Shown here: positions 1-5,174 of the stretch, piece by piece | Layout: each line of letters opens with the position of its first letter | Numbering within the stretch: the stretch's first letter is position 1 | DNA from: Chloroflexota bacterium | Lineage (GTDB): Bacteria > Chloroflexota > Dehalococcoidia > UBA2247 > RBG-13-53-26 | Reading direction: 5' to 3' | DNA length: 6,749 bases | Assembly (NCBI GenBank): GCA_017885485.1 | Contig: JAFNFZ010000298.1 | Coordinates: forward strand, 1 to 6,749 | Notes under the pieces: model-generated | The model's input: the letters and a program-made list of their open reading frames with translations, nothing else | Database searches by the model: none | Told to the model about the DNA's origin: nothing | Made by a program: the position numbers and the translations under genes

Positions 1-389
1 TAGGTGACGGTTCGAATGGCATCATTCCGATTCAACAACTCCGCCCTTTCTTCGAGAAGAAGGCCCTCTGGCCTGGGGCCCATCACCTTCATGTAATCAG
101 CGACATCCCTTCCCTGAACGTTGAGGAGCATGGCTAGCTCGTTTACATAGAACTTCATGACCTTGTCCCAGACCCAGTTGTCGCGGTCCAAGGCTTTGTC
201 GTTGCCAGCCAGTTCCTTGACGGAAAGGTACCAGAAGCCGTCCAAAGCCAATATCATTCTGGAGGACAAGTTCACCAAGTCGATCAGCTCGTCTCTAGAG
301 AGATTCTCCAGCTTCAAATCGGCAGCGCTTCTGGGCCTCTTTTCGTCCAATCCTATCACCTCGCTCTTTTGCAGCTCATTCCTCGCCAA
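1..389 (-). CDS. Protein of unknown function, DUF6125-like, N-terminal part (runs off left edge)
   Basis: An open minus-strand frame of 129 codons continues past the window edge, so only the N-terminal part is visible. The frame has no ATG or GTG before residue 11. The best start is TTG at 389-387, with GGAAGG (minus strand, 399-394) four bases upstream; the frame is closed by a TGA further upstream. After a charged start, residues about 30-90 look alpha-helical. They carry LSRDELIDLVNL, the phrase ALDGFWYLSV (48-57) and a W-x-W-D-K-V segment (72-77). This pattern of a Leu-Asp-Gly-aromatic-Trp phrase followed by a conserved Trp resembles proteins annotated as DUF6125, common in Chloroflexota and deltaproteobacteria; the match is from memory. 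No catalytic motif, signal peptide or membrane segment is seen. It is divergent from the neighbouring small gene. Function unknown. Confidence 0.7.
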   Translation of the reverse strand, partial: MARNELQKSEVIGLDEKRPRSAADLKLENLSRDELIDLVNLSSRMILALDGFWYLSVKELAGNDKALDRDNWVWDKVMKFYVNELAMLLNVQGRDVADYMKVMGPRPEGLLLEERAELLNRNDAIRTVT

Positions 390-393
390 TTGA

Positions 394-399
394 CCTTCC
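394..399 (-). promoter_or_regulatory. Ribosome binding site supporting the TTG start of the left-edge gene
   Basis: On the minus strand this reads GGAAGG, four bases before the TTG at 389-387. It is the only purine-rich Shine-Dalgarno-like stretch near a possible start in this frame, so it decides the start. The spacing is slightly short. Confidence 0.45.
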
Positions 400-495
400 G
401 ATTGAGTTTCCCCGTCGGAACGGCAATATCTTGATGCACTTCCACCGCATCCTCAGCCTAAAACCTGACCAAACCCTGAACAAGACAGTGAGCAG

Positions 496-501
496 TATAC
501 T
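496..501 (+). promoter_or_regulatory. Possible -10 element for the small membrane-peptide gene
   Basis: TATACT matches the sigma70 -10 consensus at five of six positions and lies about 55 bases before the likely start codon at 555. No good -35 hexamer sits at 16-18 bp. The element lies within the perfect 8-bp palindrome AGTATACT (494-501), so the same -10 is also presented to the divergent minus-strand gene. This is only a candidate. Confidence 0.25.
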
Positions 502-543
502 AACAAAAAGTGGCAAATGAAGGAAAGTCACGGCATGTATATC

Positions 544-550
544 GAGGGGG
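544..550 (+). promoter_or_regulatory. Strong ribosome binding site selecting the ATG at 555
   Basis: GAGGGGG ends four bases before ATG at 555. The longer alternative, a GTG at 510 in the same frame, is preceded by an A-rich stretch with no Shine-Dalgarno sequence. This favours the 45-residue product over the 60-residue one. Confidence 0.6.
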
Positions 551-554
551 TGTA

Positions 555-692
555 ATGAGAGCTGAGAAAGAGGACCCCGGGCAAAGGTATGATGATTTCT
601 GGGACTGGCTACGGACTGACTGGCATCCAATCTGGATCCTAAGCATCCTTTTTGGCTATATGTACTATCTTATGACCACTGAGGAGGTCTAA
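555..692 (+). CDS. Small tryptophan-rich single-pass membrane protein, 45 aa
   Basis: This short gene encodes 45 residues from an ATG with a strong Shine-Dalgarno sequence. The first 22 residues are charged and polar (MRAEKEDPG, then YDDFWDWLRTD). They are followed by a hydrophobic stretch from about residue 25 to 40 (PIWILSILFGYMYYLM), long enough for one membrane helix, and an acidic tail TTEEV. Four Trp residues (16, 18, 23, 27) sit at the start of the helix, as is usual for aromatic residues at a membrane interface. There is no signal-peptide cleavage pattern, so it is probably a membrane-anchored peptide. A coding role is inferred from the ribosome binding site, the coherent membrane-protein composition and its place in an otherwise empty gap. 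I do not recognise a family. It is divergent from the left-edge gene and appears to be transcribed alone. A GTG start at 510 (60 aa) is possible but less likely. Confidence 0.6.
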   Translation: MRAEKEDPGQRYDDFWDWLRTDWHPIWILSILFGYMYYLMTTEEV

Positions 693-896
693 ATAGACAA
701 GTCTTGGCTATGGTTAGCTCGATTTGTGATATAGAAAGCCTGCAATCCCAGGCAAACGTCGGGACGTCTGTGCGAACCTAAACGCGCTTCGCCAAAAGGA
801 TTGCTGCGGAGACACGCAACAAGTGATCTGCCGACTTCTGCTACACTCCTGCAAGCATGTCATTAGACGATGAGCAGCAAGCAGACATAAATACGG

Positions 897-969
897 TGGG
901 CGATACTGGACTTGAACCAGTGACCTCTGCGATGTCAACGCAGCGCTCTAACCACTGAGCTAATCGCCC
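897..969 (-). tRNA. tRNA-Val (anticodon GAC)
   Basis: The minus strand folds into a complete 73-nt cloverleaf. The acceptor stem GGGCGAT pairs with ATCGCCC, the D arm is GCTC/GAGC, and the anticodon stem CTGCG/CGCAG encloses the loop TTGACAT. The T arm ACTGG/CCAGT encloses TTCAAGT, and A is the discriminator. The anticodon GAC (plus-strand positions 934-936) reads the valine codons GUC and GUU. The 3' CCA is not encoded: the genomic bases after the discriminator are CCG, so CCA must be added after transcription. A promoter lies directly upstream on the same strand. No clear rho-independent terminator is visible downstream. The gene is divergent from the pdxS operon. Confidence 0.97.
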
Positions 970-980
970 GCAGCGAGATG

Positions 981-1009
981 AACTTATCAAATATGCGTGT
1001 TGAAGTCAA
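981..1009 (-). promoter_or_regulatory. Promoter of the tRNA-Val gene
   Basis: On the minus strand the -35 is TTGACT (1009-1004) and, after 17 bp, the -10 is TAAGTT (986-981). GATAAG, two bases earlier, is an alternative -10. Transcription would start about five bases before the mature tRNA end at 969, which fits a single tRNA unit. The -35 matches consensus at five of six positions; the -10 is weak. Confidence 0.5.
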
Positions 1010-1018
1010 GCACGGTAC

Positions 1019-1048
1019 TTGATAAACGGCTGCGACAACCCTTAGAAT
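1019..1048 (+). promoter_or_regulatory. Sigma70-type promoter of the pdxS operon
   Basis: TTGATA (1019-1024) and TAGAAT (1043-1048) are each one mismatch from the -35 and -10 consensus and are separated by 18 bp. Transcription would start near 1055 and give a leader of about 110 nt before pdxS. It stands back to back with the tRNA-Val promoter, with nine bases between the two -35 hexamers. This is the only strong promoter I see for the whole plus-strand gene cluster. Confidence 0.6.
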
Positions 1049-1057
1049 AGGAGTGTG

Positions 1058-1135
1058 GCGCAGACGGATGCTGTGAGGGCGGGTTTGCGCTGTTAGGGCA
1101 TTAAGGACTAATGCTGGCAGGATCGTCAATGCCCT
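1058..1135 (+). promoter_or_regulatory. Structured 5' leader of the pdxS operon (competing hairpins)
   Basis: Within the predicted leader, GCGCAGA (1058-1064) can pair with TTTGCGC (1084-1090), with one G-U pair. GCATTA (1098-1103) can pair with TAATGC (1109-1114) around a five-base loop. AGGGCATT (1095-1102) can instead pair perfectly with AATGCCCT (1128-1135), which excludes the second hairpin. An 11-base near-repeat, GCTGTGAGGGC (1070-1080) and GCTGTTAGGGC (1089-1099), lets either AGGGC copy compete for GCCCT. No run of T follows any stem, so this is not a simple terminator. The Shine-Dalgarno region (1149-1153) lies outside the stems. A regulatory role is inferred; it matches no riboswitch class I know. 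Confidence 0.35.
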
Positions 1136-1148
1136 GTGGAGGAGCGTA

Positions 1149-1153
1149 GGAGG
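1149..1153 (+). promoter_or_regulatory. Ribosome binding site of pdxS
   Basis: GGAGG within TAGGAGGT is close to the full anti-Shine-Dalgarno complement and ends 11 bases before the pdxS ATG. A second weaker purine stretch, AAGGA (1155-1159), has a more usual spacing of five bases. Confidence 0.55.
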
Positions 1154-1164
1154 TAAGGACAAGG

Positions 1165-2046
1165 ATGGAGAAGGGGACCTGGACTGTCAAGACCGGTCTG
1201 GCTCAAATGCTGAAGGGTGGTGTGATCATGGATGTGGTCACGCCGGAGCATGCCAAGATCGCGGAGGAGGCTGGGGCTTGTGCGGTGATGGCATTGGAAA
1301 GGGTTCCAGCAGATATTCGTGCTGCCGGCGGCGTGGCCCGCATGGCTGATCCCGATGTGATCCTGGCTATCAGGGCGGCTGTGAGCATTCCGGTAATGGC
1401 CAAGTGCCGTATCGGACACTTCGTGGAGGCACAGGTGCTGGAGGCCCTCGGTGTGGATTTCATAGATGAGTCTGAGGTGCTTACCCCCGCTGACGAGAAC
1501 TACCATGTCTGGAAGCATGATTTCAAAGTCCCCTTTGTCTGTGGTTGTCGTGACCTGGGAGAAGCCCTGCGTCGCGTTGCCGAAGGGGCAGCCATGATTC
1601 GCACCAAAGGGGAGGCGGGAACGGGGAATATCGTTGAAGCGGTAAGGCATATGAGGGCGGTCATGGGGGAAATCCACAAGCTGGTGAACATGCGGGAAGA
1701 GGAACTGGTGGCAGAGGCGAAGGCCATCGGAGCACCCTTTGAACTGGTGCTGGACGTTCATCGAACAGGTAAGCTGCCGGTGGTCAATTTCGCCGCTGGG
1801 GGAATCGCCACCCCGGCAGATGCAGCTCTGATGATGCAGTTGGGGTCTGACGGCGTCTTCGTGGGCTCAGGTGTCTTCAAGTCCAGTGATCCTTCAGCCA
1901 GAGCCAAGGCGATTGTCAAAGCTACTACCCACTGCCGCGATGCCAGGATCATCGCCGAGGTATCAAAAGGACTGCGTGCGGCGATGCCTGGGCTTGACAT
2001 AAAGACGATCCCCAAGGAGGAGCTACTGGCCACCCGGGGTTGGTAG
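1165..2046 (+). CDS. pdxS: Pyridoxal 5'-phosphate synthase, lyase/synthase subunit PdxS
   Basis: PdxS makes the cofactor PLP from ribose 5-phosphate, glyceraldehyde 3-phosphate and ammonia in the cytoplasm (the DXP-independent route). Ammonia normally comes from the glutaminase PdxT, with which PdxS forms a 24-subunit complex. The 293-residue product has full family length and is an intact (beta/alpha)8-barrel. Visible features are the substrate aspartate D23 in [12 protein letters not shown], the Schiff-base lysine K80 in [13 protein letters not shown], the second lysine K148 in [11 protein letters not shown], the phosphate-binding [12 protein letters not shown] and [10 protein letters not shown], and the conserved RGW end. 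The ATG start gives the standard N-terminus [18 protein letters not shown]. It is the first gene of the operon, behind a structured leader. No pdxT follows; the next gene is an acetyltransferase-like protein 10 bases downstream. The identification is secure. Confidence 0.98.
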   Translation: MEKGTWTVKTGLAQMLKGGVIMDVVTPEHAKIAEEAGACAVMALERVPADIRAAGGVARMADPDVILAIRAAVSIPVMAKCRIGHFVEAQVLEALGVDFIDESEVLTPADENYHVWKHDFKVPFVCGCRDLGEALRRVAEGAAMIRTKGEAGTGNIVEAVRHMRAVMGEIHKLVNMREEELVAEAKAIGAPFELVLDVHRTGKLPVVNFAAGGIATPADAALMMQLGSDGVFVGSGVFKSSDPSARAKAIVKATTHCRDARIIAEVSKGLRAAMPGLDIKTIPKEELLATRGW

Positions 2047-2056
2047 AGCGGAGTCG

Positions 2057-2989
2057 ATGGTTCGCTCGTTCTTGCCTTTGGACGTGTTGGATATTGCCCT
2101 CCAGGGGAGATCGCTGTCTAACAAGGCCAGAACGAAAGGCAATGTAGCCAAGAGAGCAACCCTCTTTGGAGGCCTGGCCAATCTCCTGGGTCAGTGGTTC
2201 AGCCCCCGGGGGAAGTACTGTGTCTGGGTGTGCACGGAGGGTTTTGCCCTGCGCGGGCTCTCTTCAGTCAGGGATCGCTGCAGCCCCCAGGCCTGGGAAG
2301 TGGACCGGCTTCTGCTTCGCGATCAGGATGGCGATTGCTGCATCTCGCTCCTGGAACAGGTCAGCCTGGCCGGAGGAGAGCTGGCCGTGGAAAAGGTCTT
2401 CCTCCGTCTTCCGGATACAAGCCCGCTTCTGAGTGCTGCTGAGCAGGCCGGTTTCGTGCCCTACCTCACGGAGCGTCTCTATTGGCTGGACAAGGGGAAG
2501 GATAAGGATCTGGCCAGCGCAGCCACGGCGGGCCAGGCCTCTTCGGAGTCGTCACCCCGACGCAGGCAAGTCGATGATGAGTACAGAGTCTTCGAGCTTT
2601 ACCAGAAGTGCGTCCCCACCCCGGTTCGCAGGGTTGAGGGAGCCGCCTTCGCGCAATGGAAAGCCAACAGGGACAGGAGCGTAGGGCAGGAGTGGGTCCT
2701 GGAGAGGCAGGGCGGCTTTGTGGGCTGGACAGCATTCGAGACCGATGGAAACAGGGGGCAGCTTGAGGCAATGGCGACTTCCGATGATGAACTGGAACGC
2801 GTGGTGGAATACGGTCTGACGTGCCTCAGTGATTGTCGGTATTTGTATTGTCTGGTCCCCGAGTTTGACCTTGCGCTGCTCCGATTGCTGGAGAGGCGGG
2901 GTTTCGGTCAGACTTCGCGGTACTCTGTGCTAGCCAAGGATCTGCTGGTGAGAGCACAGGAACCCTGCCTCATGCCTGTGGGCGCTTAA
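2057..2989 (+). CDS. Tandem GNAT acetyltransferase-like protein, 310 aa
   Basis: The product looks like two GNAT-type halves joined by a polar linker. The N-terminal half (about 1-145) contains WEVDRLLL (80-87), a helix, then VEKVFLRLPDTSPLLSAAEQAGFVPYLTERLYWL, the typical last part of a GNAT fold (strand, helix, G-F turn, strand). The linker (about 146-173) is rich in Lys, Ser, Ala and Arg. The C-terminal half (about 175-298) shows LYQKCVPTPVR, EWVLERQGGFVGWTAF (a GNAT-like beta hairpin) and LALLRLLERRGFGQTSRYSVL, again GNAT-like. Neither half shows the clear Q/R-x-x-G-x-G/A acetyl-CoA loop, so catalysis is doubtful and it may be a binding or scaffold protein. Start: ATG with GGAG only three bases upstream. 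It lies between pdxS and the R3H ATPase gene with gaps of 10 and 9 bases, so it is almost certainly cotranscribed. Substrate unknown. Confidence 0.75.
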   Translation: MVRSFLPLDVLDIALQGRSLSNKARTKGNVAKRATLFGGLANLLGQWFSPRGKYCVWVCTEGFALRGLSSVRDRCSPQAWEVDRLLLRDQDGDCCISLLEQVSLAGGELAVEKVFLRLPDTSPLLSAAEQAGFVPYLTERLYWLDKGKDKDLASAATAGQASSESSPRRRQVDDEYRVFELYQKCVPTPVRRVEGAAFAQWKANRDRSVGQEWVLERQGGFVGWTAFETDGNRGQLEAMATSDDELERVVEYGLTCLSDCRYLYCLVPEFDLALLRLLERRGFGQTSRYSVLAKDLLVRAQEPCLMPVGA

Positions 2990-2998
2990 CATGGGAGG

Positions 2999-4540
2999 AT
3001 GATGCAGAAGACGATCATCGATGACTCGGACGCGTTGCTAGGCATCCTGCCGCCGTTCGTCTCCACTCCACTACGCGAACGAGAAGACCGCAGTCAGCTT
3101 CTAGAGGTGGTGATGGATCTGGGCCGACCCCCGGAGGCCAGATTCCATACCTACGAGATAGTCCTCAGCCCGAAGGATATTGCCCAGGAAGATCTGGAAT
3201 ATGTAGCCTCGCGGATCGGTGTCTTCAATGATGACAATCGTGCCGGCATTGAACGCACTTTGCACCGTATCTCCGCCATTCGCAACCGCCAGGGGCGCAT
3301 TGTCGGTCTAACGTGTCGGGTGGGCCGGGCCGTCTTCGGCACGGTGAGTCTGATCGAGGACCTAGTTCAATCGGGCAGAAATATCCTGCTTCTGGGACGC
3401 CCTGGCGTGGGCAAAACGACCATGCTGAGGGAAGTTGCCCGTGTCCTGGCCGACGAAGTGAAGAAGAGGGTTGTTATCGTGGATACCTCAAATGAGATTG
3501 CCGGTGACGGGGATATACCGCATCCGGCCATCGGGCATGCGAGAAGAATGCAGGTGCCCAAACCCACCATGCAGCATGCGGTTATGATTGAAGCTGTGGA
3601 AAACCATATGCCGGAGGCGATTGTTATCGATGAGATCGGCACCGATCTGGAGGCGGGGGCAGCGCGCACCATTGCCGAGCGTGGCGTTCAACTGGTGGGA
3701 ACAGCCCATGGCAACACCCTGGAGAACCTGATCCTCAACCCCATTCTCTCCGACCTTATTGGGGGCATTCAAACGGTCACTCTGGGTGACGAGGAAGCGC
3801 GCCGGAGGGGTACTCAGAAGTCCATTCTGGAGCGAAAGGCTCCCCCCACCTTCGATGTGGTCGTTGAGATCCAGGGGTTCAACAGTGTGGCGGTTCACGC
3901 TGACGTGTCTGATGTGGTGGATGCCATTCTGAGAGGACGGCCCGTCTTGAGGGAGGTCCGCTGGCTCGATGAAGAAGGGGTGCTGCAGAAGAAGCAGGAA
4001 AGGGTGCTGCCCTTCTCCGAGAACCAGCATCCGGCAGTTGCCCGTCATGGATATGAGAAGCCGGGTGAACAGACTGCGGTGCCCAGGGTCTATCTCTTCG
4101 GTGTCAACCGGGCGAAGCTGGAGCAGGCAGCCAAGGAGAAACAGTATGAGCTGAGCGTGGTCTCAGAGGTGCGAGAAGCCAGTGTCTTCCTGACCTGCAA
4201 GGCTTACTATCGGAGGAGGCCGCAGAAGGTGAGGGATGCGGAGATGGCTGGTCTGCCCGTCTACGTGCTCAAGGGGAACAGCGTGGGCGAAATGAGGCAG
4301 TTCATTGATTCACTCTCGGGCAGCAGAAGAAAGGTGGACGCTGTGGGCCTGGCCCTGAAGGAAGCTGAGGAGGCCATCGTCCAGGTGCTCAATGGCAGGG
4401 ACTCGGTACTGCTCAGCCCGCGAAGCTCCTACATTCGGCGGCTGCAGCACCTGATGGCAGAGCGCTCCCGCCTGGCCTCCCGCAGTATGGGCAAGGAGCC
4501 GCAGCGCAGGGTGGAGATATTCAGAGACACTCAAGGATGA
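2999..4540 (+). CDS. Ycf45/SpoIIIAA-like P-loop ATPase with C-terminal R3H nucleic-acid-binding domain, 513 aa
   Basis: This is a RecA/AAA-like ATPase joined to an R3H single-stranded nucleic-acid-binding domain. An N-terminal segment (about 11-49, ending LGRPPEARF) precedes the ATPase core. The core carries Walker [10 protein letters not shown] (133-141), a D-T-S-N-E-I-A-G-D segment (162-170), Walker B AIVIDEIG (207-214) and a sensor-like VGTAHGNT (233-240). Then come a linker (about 322-362), an alpha/beta domain (363-440) and the R3H region (about 445-509), whose R-x3-H signature is R480-R-L-Q-H484. This architecture matches proteins related to chloroplast Ycf45 and the sporulation ATPase SpoIIIAA, found widely in cyanobacteria, Firmicutes and Chloroflexota. 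The cellular role is unknown; ATP-driven action on RNA or single-stranded DNA is an inference. Two adjacent ATGs (2999, 3002) follow GGGAGG; 3002 has the better, though short, spacing and would make the product one residue shorter. Confidence 0.88.
   Translation: MMQKTIIDDSDALLGILPPFVSTPLREREDRSQLLEVVMDLGRPPEARFHTYEIVLSPKDIAQEDLEYVASRIGVFNDDNRAGIERTLHRISAIRNRQGRIVGLTCRVGRAVFGTVSLIEDLVQSGRNILLLGRPGVGKTTMLREVARVLADEVKKRVVIVDTSNEIAGDGDIPHPAIGHARRMQVPKPTMQHAVMIEAVENHMPEAIVIDEIGTDLEAGAARTIAERGVQLVGTAHGNTLENLILNPILSDLIGGIQTVTLGDEEARRRGTQKSILERKAPPTFDVVVEIQGFNSVAVHADVSDVVDAILRGRPVLREVRWLDEEGVLQKKQERVLPFSENQHPAVARHGYEKPGEQTAVPRVYLFGVNRAKLEQAAKEKQYELSVVSEVREASVFLTCKAYYRRRPQKVRDAEMAGLPVYVLKGNSVGEMRQFIDSLSGSRRKVDAVGLALKEAEEAIVQVLNGRDSVLLSPRSSYIRRLQHLMAERSRLASRSMGKEPQRRVEIFRDTQG
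4533..4537 (+). promoter_or_regulatory. Ribosome binding site selecting the TTG start of tmk
   Basis: AAGGA, lying inside the end of the R3H ATPase gene, is seven bases before TTG at 4545. The nearby ATG at 4537 is out of frame with tmk. The TTG gives the expected N-terminus ALFITFEGGEGCGKST, so the start is well supported. Confidence 0.65.
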
Positions 4541-4544
4541 GCTA

Positions 4545-5174
4545 TTGGCACTGTTTATCACCTTTGAGGGGGGCGAAGGATGTGGCAAGAGCACTCAAGC
4601 CAGGGCGCTCTACAGGCGGCTGACCAGGTCGGGCGTTTCGGTGATGCTAACCCGCGAGCCGGGTGGCACCCTTCTGGGCGAACAAACCCGACGCCATCTG
4701 AAGCGGGCAAGAGAGCTGCCTATTTCACCTCTGGCTGAGGTGTTTCTCGTGGAGGCGTCCCGGGCGCAACTGGTGAAAGAGGCCATTCGCCCCAGCCTGG
4801 ACAGAAACATCATGGTCATCTGTGACCGTTACACCCATTCTACTCTGGCTTACCAGGGGTATGGGCGGGGGGTGGACCTGGACATCATTGAGACGGTCAA
4901 CGGCATTGCTACCGGAGGACTGTCGCCTGACCTGGTGGTGCTGCTCGATATTCCTGTCGAAATGGGTCTGGCTCGCAAGAAGGGGACCGGCAGGGACCGC
5001 TTTGAAAGCGAGAACAGGGCCTTTCATGAGCGAGTGCGTGAGGGTTATCGTACCATGGCTGGAGCCGATCCGAAGCGCTGGCTGGTGATTGATGGCACGC
5101 TGTCCGCGAGGGAGATTCAAGGCAGGATCTGGGCCAGAGTGAGCAAGATGCGCCGAAGAGAGGCTGACGGATGA
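4545..5174 (+). CDS. tmk: Thymidylate kinase (dTMP kinase)
   Basis: Tmk phosphorylates dTMP to dTDP with ATP, an essential step of dTTP supply in the cytoplasm. The 209-residue product has normal length. It shows the P-loop FEGGEGCGKST (7-17), the TMP-site motif TREPGGT (36-42), the DRY motif in CDRYTHSTLAYQGYGRG (93-109), LSPDLVVLLD (126-135) and the lid RKKGTGRDRFE (144-154), followed by a helix ending in YRTMA. The basic residues in the lid are as in the class that keeps its catalytic arginine there. The start is TTG, giving M-A-L-F-I-T-F. It lies four bases after the R3H ATPase gene, and its stop overlaps the mnmA start in ATGA, so translational coupling with both neighbours is likely. 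Confidence 0.96.
   Translation: MALFITFEGGEGCGKSTQARALYRRLTRSGVSVMLTREPGGTLLGEQTRRHLKRARELPISPLAEVFLVEASRAQLVKEAIRPSLDRNIMVICDRYTHSTLAYQGYGRGVDLDIIETVNGIATGGLSPDLVVLLDIPVEMGLARKKGTGRDRFESENRAFHERVREGYRTMAGADPKRWLVIDGTLSAREIQGRIWARVSKMRRREADG

Noticed and set aside
157..393. Plus-strand open frame of 78 codons
   Set aside because: It is antisense to the coherent minus-strand protein at 1-389, is serine/leucine-rich low-information sequence and has no ribosome binding site.
376..630. Minus-strand open frame of 84 codons
   Set aside because: It overlaps the start of the left-edge gene and the small membrane gene and shows no family-like pattern.
687..698. Inverted repeat GTCTAAATAGAC after the small membrane gene as a terminator
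   Set aside because: The stem is short and AT-rich, includes the stop codon and has no T tract after it.
714..938. Minus-strand open frame overlapping the tRNA gene
   Set aside because: It reads through the 3' half of tRNA-Val and its downstream region; the tRNA explains the sequence and no protein pattern is seen.
1095..1135. Rho-independent terminator or classic attenuator in the pdxS leader
   Set aside because: The stem is perfect but has a 25-base interior and no following T run, so it is not an intrinsic terminator. It is kept only as a possible structural switch.
1126..1761. Long (211-codon) minus-strand open frame opposite pdxS
   Set aside because: The composition (His- and Cys-rich, without domain pattern) is typical of antisense reading of a GC-rich gene. 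PdxS on the plus strand is unambiguous.
3488..4048. Minus-strand open frame of 186 codons opposite the R3H ATPase gene
   Set aside because: It is an antisense shadow of the ATPase core, with no ribosome binding site or recognisable motif.
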